64,000 bases of DNA from Bradyrhizobium sp. MOS003. GTDB taxonomy: Bacteria; Pseudomonadota; Alphaproteobacteria; Rhizobiales; Xanthobacteraceae. The notes below the pieces were generated by a model. It had not been told where the DNA came from and ran no database searches. It saw nothing but the letters and a program-made list of their open reading frames with translations. Shown in pieces: positions 46,895-57,878 of the stretch (position 1 is its first letter; the number at the start of each line of letters is the position of its first letter). Where the stretch lies: assembly GCF_003020125.1 (NCBI RefSeq), contig NZ_PYFW01000005.1:310001-374000 (forward strand), given 5' to 3'. A program made the position numbers and the translations under genes.

Positions 46895-49663
46895 CTACTC
46901 CGCCGCGTCCCGCATCTCCGCGCGTTCGGCTCTGGCCGCACAGAATTTGAACTCCGGAATCTTGCCGAACGGATCGAGCGCCGGGTTGGTCAGCAGGTTC
47001 GCCGCAGCCTCCGCGTAGCAGAACGGCATGAACACCATGTTCTCCGGCACGTCGCGGTCGGAGCGGACCTTGACCTCGACCGCGCCACGGCGGGTCTCCA
47101 GGCGAATGAAATCGCCGGGGACGAGCCTTTTCCTATGCATGTCCTTCGGCGACATGAAGGCGACGGCCTCGGGCTCGATCTGGTCGAGCACCTGCGCGCG
47201 GCGTGTCATCGAGCCGGTGTGCCAGTGCTCCAGCACGCGGCCGGTCGAAAGCACCATGGGATATTCGGCATCGGGAATCTCGTCCGGCGGGATCACCTTG
47301 GCCGGCACGATCTTGCCGCGGCCGCTCGCAGTCGGGAAACCCGTGGTGAAGATGATCTCGTTGCCGGGCACGTCGGGGCCGTCGACTGGATAAGTGACGG
47401 CGCCTTCGCGCACCAGCCGCTCCCAGGTGATGTTCTTCAGCGACGGCATCAACTGCGCCATCTCGGTGAAGACGTCGCCGGGACCGGCATAATTCCACGG
47501 CAGGCCCATGCGCTTGCCGATCTCCTGAATGATCCAGAGATCCTGCCGCGCATCGCCCGGGGGCTTGATTACCTGGCGCGCGAGCTGCACGCGGCGGTCG
47601 GTGTTGGTGAAGGAGCCTTCCTTCTCGGCGAACGCCGAGGCCGGCAGGATGACGTCGGCATGGAACGCCGTCTCGGTGACGAAGAGATCCTGCACCACGA
47701 GATGATCGAGCATGGCGAGCGCCTGGCGCGCATGCTGCAGGTCGGGGTCGGACATCGCGGGATTCTCGCCCTCGATATACATGCCCGTGATCTCGCCGGC
47801 ATGGATCGCATTCATGATCTCGACCACGGTCAGGCCGCGGACGGGATCGAGATCCTGCTGCCAGAGCTTTTCGAAGCTACCGCGCAGATCGTCGCGGCCC
47901 ACCGGCTGATAATCCGGCAGGAACATCGGGATCAGACCGGCGTCGGAGGCGCCTTGCACGTTGTTCTGGCCGCGCAAGGGATGCAGGCCGGTGCCGGGAC
48001 GGCCGACCTGGCCGGTGATCAGCGCCAGCGCGATCAGGCAGCGCGCGTTGTCGGTGCCGTGGACGTGCTGGCTGATGCCCATGCCCCAGAAGATGATCGA
48101 CGATTTTGCACGCGCGTAGGTCCGTGCCACCTCGCGCAGGGTCTGCGCCGGGATGCCGCAGATCGCCTCCATCTTCTCCGGCGTGAATTCCTTGATCTTC
48201 TCCTTGAGGTCCTCGAACCCCTCGGTGTAGCCGGCAATGTACTGGTCGTCGGTCAGGCCTTCGGTGATGATCGTGTGGATCATCGCGTTCAGCATCGCGA
48301 CGTCGGAGCCCGGCTTGAACTGCAGATGCTTCGTCGCGTGACGCGACAGTGTCTGCCGCCGCGGGTCCATCACGAACAGCTTGGCGCCGTTCTGCTTGAC
48401 CGCGTTCTTGATGAAGGTCGCGGCAACCGGGTGGTTCACGGTCGGATTGGCGCCGATCACGATAATGACCTCGGCGTCCATGGCCGCCGAGAACGGCGCC
48501 GACACCGCGCCCGAGCTCAGGCCCTCGAACAGCGCCGCGACCGAAGAGGCGTGGCACAGCCGGGTGCAATGGTCGACGTTGTTGGAGCCGAAACCGGTGC
48601 GCACCAGCTTCTGGAACAGATAGGCCTCTTCGTTCGAGCCCTTGGCCGAGCCGAAGCCGGCCAGCGCCTTCACGCCCTTCTCGTCGCGGATCTTGACGAG
48701 GCCCTTGGCGGCGATGTCGAGCGCTTCTTCCCAGCTCGCCTCACGGAAGTGGGTGAAGGGATTGGCCGGATCGACCTGGTCGTTGGAATCCTTCTTCGCG
48801 TTCGGCAGCCGCACCAGCGGCTTTGTAAGACGATGCGGATGGTGGATGTAGTCGAAGCCGAAGCGGCCCTTCACGCAAAGACGGTTGTGATTGGCGGGAC
48901 CATCGCGGCCCTCCGCATAGATCACCTTCTCGTCCTTGACCTCATAAGTCACCTGACAGCCGACGCCGCAGAACGGGCAGAGCGAGTCCACCTTCCTGTC
49001 GGCGTAGGTGACGCGGGTCTGCTTGTCGTCGAGCATCACGGCCGGCATCAATGCACCGGTCGGGCAGGCCTGAACGCATTCGCCGCAGGCGACACAAGTG
49101 GACTCGCCCATGGGATCGTCAAAGTCGAACACGATCTTCGAGCCATGGCTGCGATAAGCCATGCCGATGACGTCGTTGACCTGGACTTCGCGACACGCGC
49201 GCACGCACAGGCCGCACTGGATGCAGGCATCGAGATTGACGCGCATCGCCGGATGGCTGGCGTCGGTTGCCCAACGCTCGGCAGCGGGGAAGCGGCTCTC
49301 GGTAACGCCTGTCGTCTCGGCCCAGTGCCAGAACTTCGAATCCGGATCGTGGCTGGTCTCGCGCGCCGGCTGGTCGGCGACGAGCAGCTCCATCACCATC
49401 TTCTGCGCCGAGACCGCGCGAGCGCTCTCGGTCTTGACCTTCATGCCGACGGACGGCGTGCGCTTGCAGGACGCGGCGAGCACGCGCTCACCCTCGATCT
49501 CGACCATGCAGGCGCGGCAATTGCCGTCGGGCCGATAATCCGGCACGGGTGAATAGCAGAGATGCGGAATCTCGCGCCCGCCGCGTTTTGCGACTTGCCA
49601 GATCGTCTCGCCGGGATTGGCCTCGACCTGCTTGCCGTCGAGCTCGAACGTAATCTTGGTCAT
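46895..49663 (-). CDS. fdsA: NAD-dependent formate dehydrogenase alpha subunit
   Basis: 922 residues. N-terminal 2Fe-2S domain with CYSPVPDYRPDGNCRAC (about 36-52), two 4Fe-4S ferredoxin-type clusters (CIQCGLCVRAC near 147 and CVACGECVQAC near 190), the molybdopterin domain with its own Fe-S cluster (CPFCGVGCQV near 230), and the catalytic Cys-His pair in TRLCHASSV near 370. C-terminal molybdopterin-dinucleotide binding domain at about 805-915. It oxidises formate to CO2. The start ATG overlaps the fdsB stop by four bases. The Moco maturation genes and fdhD are 8-10 kb away. Confidence 0.93.
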   Translation of the reverse strand: MTKITFELDGKQVEANPGETIWQVAKRGGREIPHLCYSPVPDYRPDGNCRACMVEIEGERVLAASCKRTPSVGMKVKTESARAVSAQKMVMELLVADQPARETSHDPDSKFWHWAETTGVTESRFPAAERWATDASHPAMRVNLDACIQCGLCVRACREVQVNDVIGMAYRSHGSKIVFDFDDPMGESTCVACGECVQACPTGALMPAVMLDDKQTRVTYADRKVDSLCPFCGVGCQVTYEVKDEKVIYAEGRDGPANHNRLCVKGRFGFDYIHHPHRLTKPLVRLPNAKKDSNDQVDPANPFTHFREASWEEALDIAAKGLVKIRDEKGVKALAGFGSAKGSNEEAYLFQKLVRTGFGSNNVDHCTRLCHASSVAALFEGLSSGAVSAPFSAAMDAEVIIVIGANPTVNHPVAATFIKNAVKQNGAKLFVMDPRRQTLSRHATKHLQFKPGSDVAMLNAMIHTIITEGLTDDQYIAGYTEGFEDLKEKIKEFTPEKMEAICGIPAQTLREVARTYARAKSSIIFWGMGISQHVHGTDNARCLIALALITGQVGRPGTGLHPLRGQNNVQGASDAGLIPMFLPDYQPVGRDDLRGSFEKLWQQDLDPVRGLTVVEIMNAIHAGEITGMYIEGENPAMSDPDLQHARQALAMLDHLVVQDLFVTETAFHADVILPASAFAEKEGSFTNTDRRVQLARQVIKPPGDARQDLWIIQEIGKRMGLPWNYAGPGDVFTEMAQLMPSLKNITWERLVREGAVTYPVDGPDVPGNEIIFTTGFPTASGRGKIVPAKVIPPDEIPDAEYPMVLSTGRVLEHWHTGSMTRRAQVLDQIEPEAVAFMSPKDMHRKRLVPGDFIRLETRRGAVEVKVRSDRDVPENMVFMPFCYAEAAANLLTNPALDPFGKIPEFKFCAARAERAEMRDAAE

Positions 49664-51363
49664 TCGGCCGCTTCCTTGAACTCGTCAGGGAAATATTTGA
49701 TCACAGTGGACAGCGGATTCGATGCCGCCTGGCCGAGCCCGCAGATCGAGGCATCGCGCATCGCCTGGCTCAATTCTTCCAGAAGTGCGCGGTTCCAGAC
49801 CGGCTGCTGCATCAGCTGCGCCGCCTTCTGGGTTCCGACGCGACACGGCGTACACTGGCCGCAGCTCTCGTCCTCGAAGAACTTCATCAGGTTCAGGGCC
49901 GCCGCGCGCACGCTGTCCTTCTGGGACAAGATCACGATCGCGGCCGAACCGATGAAGCAGCCGTATTTTTCCAGCGTGCCGAAATCGAGCGGGATGTCGT
50001 CCATCGACGCCGGCAGAATGCCACCGGACGCACCGCCCGGCAGGTACGCGTAGAATTGATGGCCGTCGGCCATGCCGCCGCAATATTCGTCGATCAGCTC
50101 GCGCACGGTGATGCCCGCTGGCGCCAGCTTCATACCGGGATTTTTCACGCGACCCGAGACCGAGAAGCTGCGCAGGCCATGACGCTCGTGGCGGCCATGG
50201 CCCTTCCACCAGTCGGCACCCTTCTCGACGATGTCGCGCACCCACCACAGCGTCTCGATGTTGTTGATCAGCGTCGGCAGGCCGAACAGGCCGACCTGGA
50301 ACGGATAAGGCGGCTTGTGCCGGGGCAGGCCGCGCTTGCCCTCGATGCTTTCCAGCAGCGAGGATTCCTCGCCGCAGATATAGGCGCCGGCGCCGCGGCG
50401 CATGTGCAGCGTCGGACCGCCCGGCGGCAGCTTTGCGATCTCGCGCTCCAGGATCTCGCGCGAGGCCGGATATTCATCGCGCAGATAGATGTAGACGTCC
50501 GAGGCCTGCACCACATAAGCGCCGATCAGCATGCCCTCGATGAAGCGATGCGGATCGCTTTCGAGATAGACGCGGTCCTTGAAGGTGCCCGGCTCGCCCT
50601 CGTCGCCGTTGATCGCCATCAGCCGCGGACCGGGCTCGCCGAGCACGGCGCGCCATTTGCGCCCCGTCGGGAAGCCGGCGCCGCCGAGGCCACGCAGCGA
50701 GGCGTCGTCGAGCCCCTTCAGGAGATCGTCCTTGGACAATTCGCCCGAGCGCACGCGGTTGAGGAGCTTGTAGCCGCCGCCAGCGACATAGGCGTCGTAG
50801 TCGACATATTTGGACAGATGGGCGTGGGTATCGCCGGCCTTCGCGGCCGCCATCACATTGGCGACGGTCGCATGATCGACGAAGTTGTGGCCGACTTCCG
50901 CGGCTGGCGCAGTGTCGCAGCGGCCGACACAGGGTGCGCGGACGACGCGGATGCCGGGACCCGATGCGCTCTGCAGATCCTCGAGCAGCTTCTCACCGCC
51001 CAGCATCGCGCAGGTCAGCGAATCGCAGACGCGGATCGTCAGCGGTGCGATATCAGGCTCGCCTTCCTTCACGATGTCGAAATGCGCGTAGAAAGTCGCG
51101 GTCTCGAACACCTCGGCAAAGGCGAGCTTCATCTCGTCGGCAAGCGCGGCCAGATGCGCGGCAGAGATCTGGTGATATTTGTCCTGGATCAGGTGCAGAT
51201 ATTCGATCAGGAGATCGCGCCGCCGCGGCTTGTCGCCGAGCAATTGCTCGATCTCATGGGAGGCGGTGGGATCGATCTGCCGCCCCTTGGGCGTGGCCTT
51301 GGCGCGCCGGCGCCCCTCGCCGGGATGCTCGAACGAGCGGACCTTGTGCACGTCGTGGCTCAT
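49660..51363 (-). CDS. fdsB: Formate dehydrogenase NADH-binding subunit, FdsG-FdsB fusion
   Basis: 567 residues. The first 160 residues are a NuoE/FdsG-type 2Fe-2S protein (Cys pairs in RVCDSLTCAMLGG and APCVGRCDTAPA), fused to a NuoF/FdsB-type part with FMN site (GLGGAGFPTGRKW and GDEGEPGTFKDR), NADH site (GAGAYICGEESSLLES) and 4Fe-4S motif (SCGQCTPCRVG) near the C-terminus. In many bacteria FdsG and FdsB are separate proteins. It passes electrons from FdsA to NAD. A 14-bp palindrome lies about 45 bases upstream of its start. Confidence 0.92.
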   Translation of the reverse strand: MSHDVHKVRSFEHPGEGRRRAKATPKGRQIDPTASHEIEQLLGDKPRRRDLLIEYLHLIQDKYHQISAAHLAALADEMKLAFAEVFETATFYAHFDIVKEGEPDIAPLTIRVCDSLTCAMLGGEKLLEDLQSASGPGIRVVRAPCVGRCDTAPAAEVGHNFVDHATVANVMAAAKAGDTHAHLSKYVDYDAYVAGGGYKLLNRVRSGELSKDDLLKGLDDASLRGLGGAGFPTGRKWRAVLGEPGPRLMAINGDEGEPGTFKDRVYLESDPHRFIEGMLIGAYVVQASDVYIYLRDEYPASREILEREIAKLPPGGPTLHMRRGAGAYICGEESSLLESIEGKRGLPRHKPPYPFQVGLFGLPTLINNIETLWWVRDIVEKGADWWKGHGRHERHGLRSFSVSGRVKNPGMKLAPAGITVRELIDEYCGGMADGHQFYAYLPGGASGGILPASMDDIPLDFGTLEKYGCFIGSAAIVILSQKDSVRAAALNLMKFFEDESCGQCTPCRVGTQKAAQLMQQPVWNRALLEELSQAMRDASICGLGQAASNPLSTVIKYFPDEFKEAAE

Positions 51364-51408
51364 CGATTCGTCTCGATCTCGTGTTTTAGAACCGCTCCAC
51401 TTCTAACT

Positions 51409-51422
51409 TCTGGCATGCCAGA
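51409..51422. promoter_or_regulatory. 14-bp palindrome upstream of the fds operon
   Basis: TCTGGCATGCCAGA is a perfect palindrome 46 bases before the fdsB start. A partial repeat of the half-site (ATGCCAA) follows at 51422-51428. It may bind a regulator of formate dehydrogenase; none is encoded next to it. Confidence 0.45.
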
Positions 51423-51645
51423 TGCCAAGTAAATTATCGTGCTCGCGGAAGAAGTTAAGTCCAGGCCAAGGATGCCATTGAAGCGGGCAGCTGCGCGGCT
51501 TCGCGCTCGTCCAGGGGTCCGGCAGACAAACGAAGCCTGAATTGGCCCGGAGATCAATAAAGGCTTCCTATGCTGCGATAGCGAAATCGTATCGAATTCG
51601 CGCTCCCGGGGCGACGGGTGCCCCTCCATGCCTCGAAGCAGCCGG

Positions 51646-51927
51646 TCAGCTTTTGCCCATGCACTCCTCGATATAGAACCAGCGATCGTCGCCCGCGAGG
51701 CCCTTGGCCTTCACATCCTTGCGGCAATCCTTGAGCTTCGACTTGTTGGCGCTCCACTTGGCCTTCATGTCCTTGAGCTTCTGCGCGGTCAGCTTGATCT
51801 TGCCGGGCTTGGCCTCGGTCGCGGCGGGCTGCGTTACAGCTGGTGCCGCGGCGGTCTGTGCGGACGCGGATTGCAGGGCGCCGGCGACGAGCAGCACGGC
51901 GGCGGCATAAACGAGCTTACGAACCAT
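51646..51927 (-). CDS. Small exported Lys-rich protein
   Basis: 93 residues from the ATG at 51927 (MVRKLVYAAAV), which has GGGGGAA at a good distance. Signal peptide with cleavage after QSASA. The mature part has a Pro/Ala-rich start then a basic domain with two cysteines that may form a disulfide (LKDCRKDVKAKG and YIEECMGKS). This pattern is seen in small exported PsiF-like or similar rhizobial proteins. Convergent with nothing, between the fds operon and the transporter gene; relation to formate unknown. Confidence 0.65.
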   Translation of the reverse strand: MVRKLVYAAAVLLVAGALQSASAQTAAAPAVTQPAATEAKPGKIKLTAQKLKDMKAKWSANKSKLKDCRKDVKAKGLAGDDRWFYIEECMGKS

Positions 51928-52010
51928 CGAATTCCCCCGGGGGTTGTTTTGAAGCAATCGAAATGAGCGGCGGGCGCGCATGGTGCGCTCCCGCCGCGAT
52001 GAAGGCGCGA

Positions 52011-53663
52011 TCAGAAGATCTTGACCGCGCTCTCCAGCGTCTTCCACACGCCCCAAGCCAGCGGCACGCCGACGAAGGCCCAGAACAGCGCCGCCTTGGC
52101 GTCAAGCCCGCCAAACCCGATGCCATAGGAGCCGTGCGGCCCCGCCGCGGCGGCGCTGGCACTCGCTGCCTGCAACTTGGCGACGTCGGCCTCCTTCATG
52201 TGCCATTTCGAATCGACCGGCTTGATCAGGTAGTTGCAGATCAGGCCTGCGATCAGCATCGCGCAGAGGATGTACATCGTCGTGTTGTAGAGCTGGTCGC
52301 GCGGCACGCCCGCCGCGAGCTGGAATTCGCGGATGTAGTTGACCACGACGGGGCCGATGATGCCGGCCGTCGACCAGGCCGTCAGCAGCCGGCCGTGGAT
52401 GGCGCCGACGAACTGGGTGCCGAACATGTCCGCAAGATAGGCCGGCACGGTCGCGAAGCCGCCGCCGTACATCGACAGAATGATGCCGAAACCGAGCACG
52501 AACAGCAACTTCGAGCCCATCGCCGCGAAGGTCGGCGCCAGCGCATAGAGCACGATGCCGAGGATGAAGAACGTATAGTAGGTGTTCTTGCGCCCGATCT
52601 TGTCCGACAGCGACGCCCAGAAGAAGCGGCCGCCGATGTTGAACAGCGACAGCAAGCCGGCGAAGCCCGCGGCGATCGCGGCGATCTGCGCCTTCTGCCC
52701 GGCATCGAGCGCATTGAAGCCGACGTTCGGAAGGCCGATCAGCTTGCCGCCGAAGATCTCTTGCAGCATGGGCGAAGCCATGCCGATCACGCCGATGCCA
52801 GCCGACACGTTCAGGCACAGCACCCACCAGATCAGCCAGAACTGCGGGGTCTTGTGCGCATCGTTGAGATGAACGTTGTTCTTCGAGATCATCGCGTTGT
52901 CTTTGGATGGCGGAGTCCAGCCCTCGGGCTGCCAGCCGGGCGGCGGCAGGCGATAACGGAACGCGCCGATCATCATGAATACGAAGTAGATGACCCCCAT
53001 CGCGACGAACGTCTCCCAGACGCCGACCGAGGTCGGGCTCTTGAAGTAGTTCATCAGAAGGTTCGCCAGCGGCGCGCCGATCATGGCACCGCCGCCGAAG
53101 CCCATGATGGCCATACCGGTCGCCATGCCGCGGCGATCGGGAAACCATTTGACGAGCGTGGACACCGGCGAGATGTAGCCAAGGCCGAGCCCGATGCCGC
53201 CGATCACGCCGGAACCCAGCCACAACAGCCAGAGTTGATGAGTGTAAACCCCGATCGCACCGAGGAAGAGGCCGCCGCACCAGCACAGCGCCGAGACGAA
53301 GCCCGCCTTGCGCGGGCCCACCCGCTCCAACCAGCCGCCCCAGACCGCAGCCGCGATACCGAGCAGCACGAAGAACAGGGTGTACATCCATCCCATGCTG
53401 GCGACTTTCCAGTCGCAGCTGGTCGTGAACAGTTCCTGCCACAGCGACATGTCCGGGCAGGCCTTCGGCGCGGTCAAACCGATCGCGCGCGACAGCGGCA
53501 GCCAGAACACCGAGAAGCCGTAGGCCATGCCGATGCAGAGATGGATGCACAGCGCCGCCGGCGGCACCAGCCAGCGATTGAAGCCGGCGGTCGCGATCGT
53601 GCGTTCTCGATCGAGAAAGCCGGAAGCACCAACCGGTGCAAGAACGGTATCGGCGGTCGTCAT
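52011..53663 (-). CDS. MFS transporter of the oxalate/formate antiporter type
   Basis: 550 residues with about twelve membrane helices. The start at 53663 (MTTADTVL) is chosen because GGGAGG lies eight bases before it; the earlier ATG at 53669 is too close to that site. GGVGLGLGYISPVSTLVKWFPDRRG-type motif after helix 4 is the OxlT/RhmT signature region of the family, here GIGLGLGYISPVSTLVKWF. Probable substrates are oxalate, formate or other carboxylates. It is preceded by a sigma-54 promoter (53904-53918) and two dyads, with a leader of about 230 bases. Immediately downstream of an NtrC-type two-component system. Confidence 0.85.
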   Translation of the reverse strand: MTTADTVLAPVGASGFLDRERTIATAGFNRWLVPPAALCIHLCIGMAYGFSVFWLPLSRAIGLTAPKACPDMSLWQELFTTSCDWKVASMGWMYTLFFVLLGIAAAVWGGWLERVGPRKAGFVSALCWCGGLFLGAIGVYTHQLWLLWLGSGVIGGIGLGLGYISPVSTLVKWFPDRRGMATGMAIMGFGGGAMIGAPLANLLMNYFKSPTSVGVWETFVAMGVIYFVFMMIGAFRYRLPPPGWQPEGWTPPSKDNAMISKNNVHLNDAHKTPQFWLIWWVLCLNVSAGIGVIGMASPMLQEIFGGKLIGLPNVGFNALDAGQKAQIAAIAAGFAGLLSLFNIGGRFFWASLSDKIGRKNTYYTFFILGIVLYALAPTFAAMGSKLLFVLGFGIILSMYGGGFATVPAYLADMFGTQFVGAIHGRLLTAWSTAGIIGPVVVNYIREFQLAAGVPRDQLYNTTMYILCAMLIAGLICNYLIKPVDSKWHMKEADVAKLQAASASAAAAGPHGSYGIGFGGLDAKAALFWAFVGVPLAWGVWKTLESAVKIF

Positions 53664-53903
53664 AAGCATTACCTCCCAAGCGCGGCCTTGCCGGCACATC
53701 GGTTTGAGACCGTTCATACGCGTGCTTGGCAGCCGCGCATGACAGGTCGGTCTTCATTCATGCTGAAGTGGAATCGTGTGGCGCGCACTGCGTCTGTGCG
53801 CGAGCAAGCAACTGATCGCGGGCGACGTCCCTTCGCCTGCCAACAGCGTTGCAGTGACGGCTGTCGCGCCCTCATTCCCCCTCAACACCCTGTCTCGGGA
53901 TGA

Positions 53904-53918
53904 GCAACGGACGTGCCA
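53904..53918 (-). promoter_or_regulatory. Sigma-54 (-24/-12) promoter of the MFS transporter gene
   Basis: On the minus strand TGGCACGTCCGTTGC matches the consensus TGGCAC-N5-TTGC exactly, with the correct ten bases between GG and GC. Transcription should start near 53892, about 230 bases before the transporter start codon. The NtrC-type regulator encoded upstream carries the GAFTGA sigma-54 contact loop. Confidence 0.85.
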
Positions 53919-53970
53919 GAAGTCGCATCGTGATGATTCAACGACTTCCCGCAGCGCAGCGTGCTGCGTC

Positions 53971-53983
53971 GGACAAAATGTCC
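53971..53983. promoter_or_regulatory. Candidate activator site (UAS), proximal copy
   Basis: GGACA-AAA-TGTCC, a 5-bp dyad, is repeated identically at 53994-54006. The two centres are 23 bp apart, about two helical turns, and lie 65-90 bp upstream of the sigma-54 promoter, typical of NtrC-family activator sites. Confidence 0.7.
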
Positions 53984-53993
53984 TGAATTTCCG

Positions 53994-54006
53994 GGACAAA
54001 ATGTCC
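53994..54006. promoter_or_regulatory. Candidate activator site (UAS), distal copy
   Basis: Second GGACAAAATGTCC, two bases downstream of the kinase gene stop (54009-54011). Identity with the copy at 53971-53983 in otherwise unrelated sequence argues for a protein-binding site. Confidence 0.7.
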
Positions 54007-54008
54007 AA

Positions 54009-56025
54009 TCAGGTCGCTTCCGGCAGCCACATCGTGAATGTACTTCCGGAACCGAGGTGACTCTCGGCCGTGATCTGTCCGCCCTGGCGCTTGATCAGGG
54101 TCTGGCTGATGGAGAGGCCCAGCCCGGTGCCCTGCCGCCGCTTCGTGGTGTAGAAGGGATCGAATATCTTCTCGATCACCTCAGCGCTCATGCCGATGCC
54201 GGTATCAGTGACCTCGATTGCGACGCCTTGATGGTCGTCACGCTCGGCATCGAATGAGCGGAGCGTCAGGGTTCCGCCGTCCGGCATGGCGTGGATCGCG
54301 TTGACGATGAGATTGACCAGGACCTGCTGCAACTCGTTCCGGTTCATCAGCACGAGCCGACTGGCGCGGTCGTCCCTGACCACGGCGATCTCCGTCTTGT
54401 TCAGAAGATGCTGCACCAGCGGAAGACAGTCGGAGATGACGCTCGCGGGCGCGTGGCGCTCGACATAGCCGGCATACTCCTCCGGCCTTGCAAACTGCAA
54501 CAGCTTGGTCACGATCTGGCTGATGCGGTGAATCTGCTCGTCGAGCAGGCGAAACTCGACCTTCGCCTTGTCGGCGTCGGCCCCGAACACGCTGCGGACG
54601 ACGTCGAGATTGCCCTGCATCACCGCGATCGGATTGTTGATCTCGTGCGCGACGCCGGCGGTGATCTCGCCAATCGCGGCCAGCTTCTCGGACATGATGA
54701 GCTGCTTGGTGGTTGCCTCGAGCTTGAGATTGGCGTGCTCGAGGTCGCGGGTGCGCTCAAGCACACGGACGTTCAGCTCCTCGTTCCATTCCCGGAGCTG
54801 TCGGTCGCGTTCCTGGATCTGGTCGAGCAGGCTGTCGAGATGAACCGCGACGCGGCCGATCTCGTCGCCCAAAACCGGCATCTTGGTGCGGGCGGAGAGG
54901 TTCCCGCGCTCCACCTCGCCGATCGTCGCCGTGACGCGCTCCAGCGGCATGAAGATGGAGGTCGCCCAGCGCAGGAAGATCGGTACGGTCGCGACGGTGA
55001 TCGCGATGAAGGCCGCGATGATGATCGCCAGCGTCTGGTATTTCGCTTCGCTGAACGGCTTCTCCAGAAAGCCGACATAGAGCATGCCGACCCGCTTGCC
55101 ATAACTGTCGACCAGCGGCTCGTAGGCGGAGATGTACCAGTCATTGACGACGAAAGCGCTGTCGAGCCAGGTGTGCCCCTCGCCCAGCACGGCCGAGCGC
55201 ACCGCCGCCGACACCCGCGTGCCGAGCGCGCGACGTCCCTCGAACAGACGGACGTTGGTCGATATCCGCACATCATCCAGGAACAGCGTCGCGGTGCCCT
55301 GGCTGCCCTCCGGCAGGCTCGCCGCGCGGTAAACGAGATCGTTGATCGTGTCGATGAATTCGAGATTCTGGTTGAGCAGCGTGCCGCCGACCAGCGCGGC
55401 GGCGCCACCGTCGGGCAGCATCGCCCGGCTCGCCGCATGCACGACCATGCCGCGCGTCTCCGTGCTGCGGTCGGTCGGCACCGCGTTCGGGGTCGGTACC
55501 AGGTCCAATCGCGCCCGCTCGGCCAGGGCCGGCGAAATCGCGGCGAGCTCGTCATTGCCGAAAATGTCGACACCCGTCGCAGCGACCTTGCCCGACAGCG
55601 CCGACATGACGATCGGCCAGTCATGTCTCGGTTGACGCTGCAGCGGCGGCGATGAGGCCAGGACGTCGCCGCGATCGTTGATCAGATACAGGAAATCGAG
55701 CCCGATCTCCTTGCGGGTCTCGTCGAGCAGCTCCCGCAGCGAGCCGTGCGCATCCGGCCCCAGCACCTCGTGGAAACGGGCCGACAGGCCGAGCGCCCGG
55801 ATCTGGACTCCGGTCTTTTCCAGAATGCGGGCGAGATATTGGTGGGCAATCGTGAGATCGCCGTTGACCTTGGAGATCAGGGCCGCGTCGAATTTCGCGT
55901 TCCAGCGAAAGATCGCAACGCCGAGCAGGAGCGGCAGGATGACCAGCATCGGCAGCAAGGCGATCGCGAGCAACCGGAAGCGGACGGAGCGTCCCCGCAC
56001 GAGCTCGTCGTTGCGGCGGGCACCA

Positions 56026-56033
<8 letters not shown>
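54009..56033 (-). CDS. Sensor histidine kinase with Cache-type periplasmic domain
   Basis: 674 residues from ATG 56033 (MSDGARRND), which overlaps the end of the response-regulator gene by eight bases. TM1 about 21-43, a periplasmic double-Cache-like domain (about 45-320), TM2 about 325-345, HAMP (about 345-400), a coiled-coil, HisKA with the phospho-His in ITAGVAHEINNPIAV (about 455), and a HATPase with N box (NLIVNAIHAMPDGG), G1 (VTDTGIGM) and G2 (GTGLGLSIS). Probably senses a small carboxylate in the periplasm, given the Cache fold and the transporter downstream. Cognate to the NtrC-type regulator. Confidence 0.88.
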
Positions 56034-57459
<1,426 letters not shown>

Positions 57460-57600
57460 GCCCGATGTCTTAGGTTTGAGAGTCTAGGTTTGAGCTCATT
57501 CCACTGCACTCAGCGGCATTTTTCGCATTGCAGCGAAGTTCCGGCCGTTTCCCCGCAGGCGAAACATAGTCAAATGTCGTCGCCGTGAACATTCGCCTTT

Positions 57601-57834
57601 CTACGAGGCGTCGCTCTTTTCGACCAGGAACACGATGCGCGCCTCGTTGCGCTCGGTGATCTCGACCTTGTCGCCGGTCTCGCGGATAAGGTTCGGAATG
57701 TCAATCACCGACAAGGGATCGGTGCAATGGACCTCGAGCTGGTCGCCCGGCTGCAACGGCTTCAGCGCCTTGCGCGTCTTCAGGGCGGGCAGCGGGCATT
57801 TCAGTCCGGTGAGATCGAGCGTCGTTCTGGTCAT
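57601..57834 (-). CDS. TusA/SirA family sulfur-carrier-like protein
   Basis: 77 residues from the ATG at 57834. The conserved Cys of the family is in the CPLP motif (LTGLKCPLPALKTRKAL, Cys13), and the C-terminal half (QLEVHCTDPLSVIDIPNLIRETGDKVEI) matches the TusA fold. TusA-like proteins pass sulfur as a persulfide and are used in tRNA thiolation, sulfur oxidation, and molybdenum-cofactor sulfuration. Being beside moeA, mobB and fdhD it could supply sulfur for formate dehydrogenase maturation; that is inference. Confidence 0.85.
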   Translation of the reverse strand: MTRTTLDLTGLKCPLPALKTRKALKPLQPGDQLEVHCTDPLSVIDIPNLIRETGDKVEITERNEARIVFLVEKSDAS

Positions 57835-57878
57835 GGACGCAACATGGCGGGACGAGGCGGTGGGGTCAACGCAAGTCT

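Noticed and set aside
46832..49552. 906-residue open frame on the plus strand
   Set aside because: Exact antisense of fdsA; Arg/His/Asp-rich composition with no domain, an effect of high GC content.
53754..54008. 84-residue minus-strand frame in the transporter promoter
   Set aside because: It covers the sigma-54 promoter and both dyads, has shadow-like composition and no ribosome-binding site.
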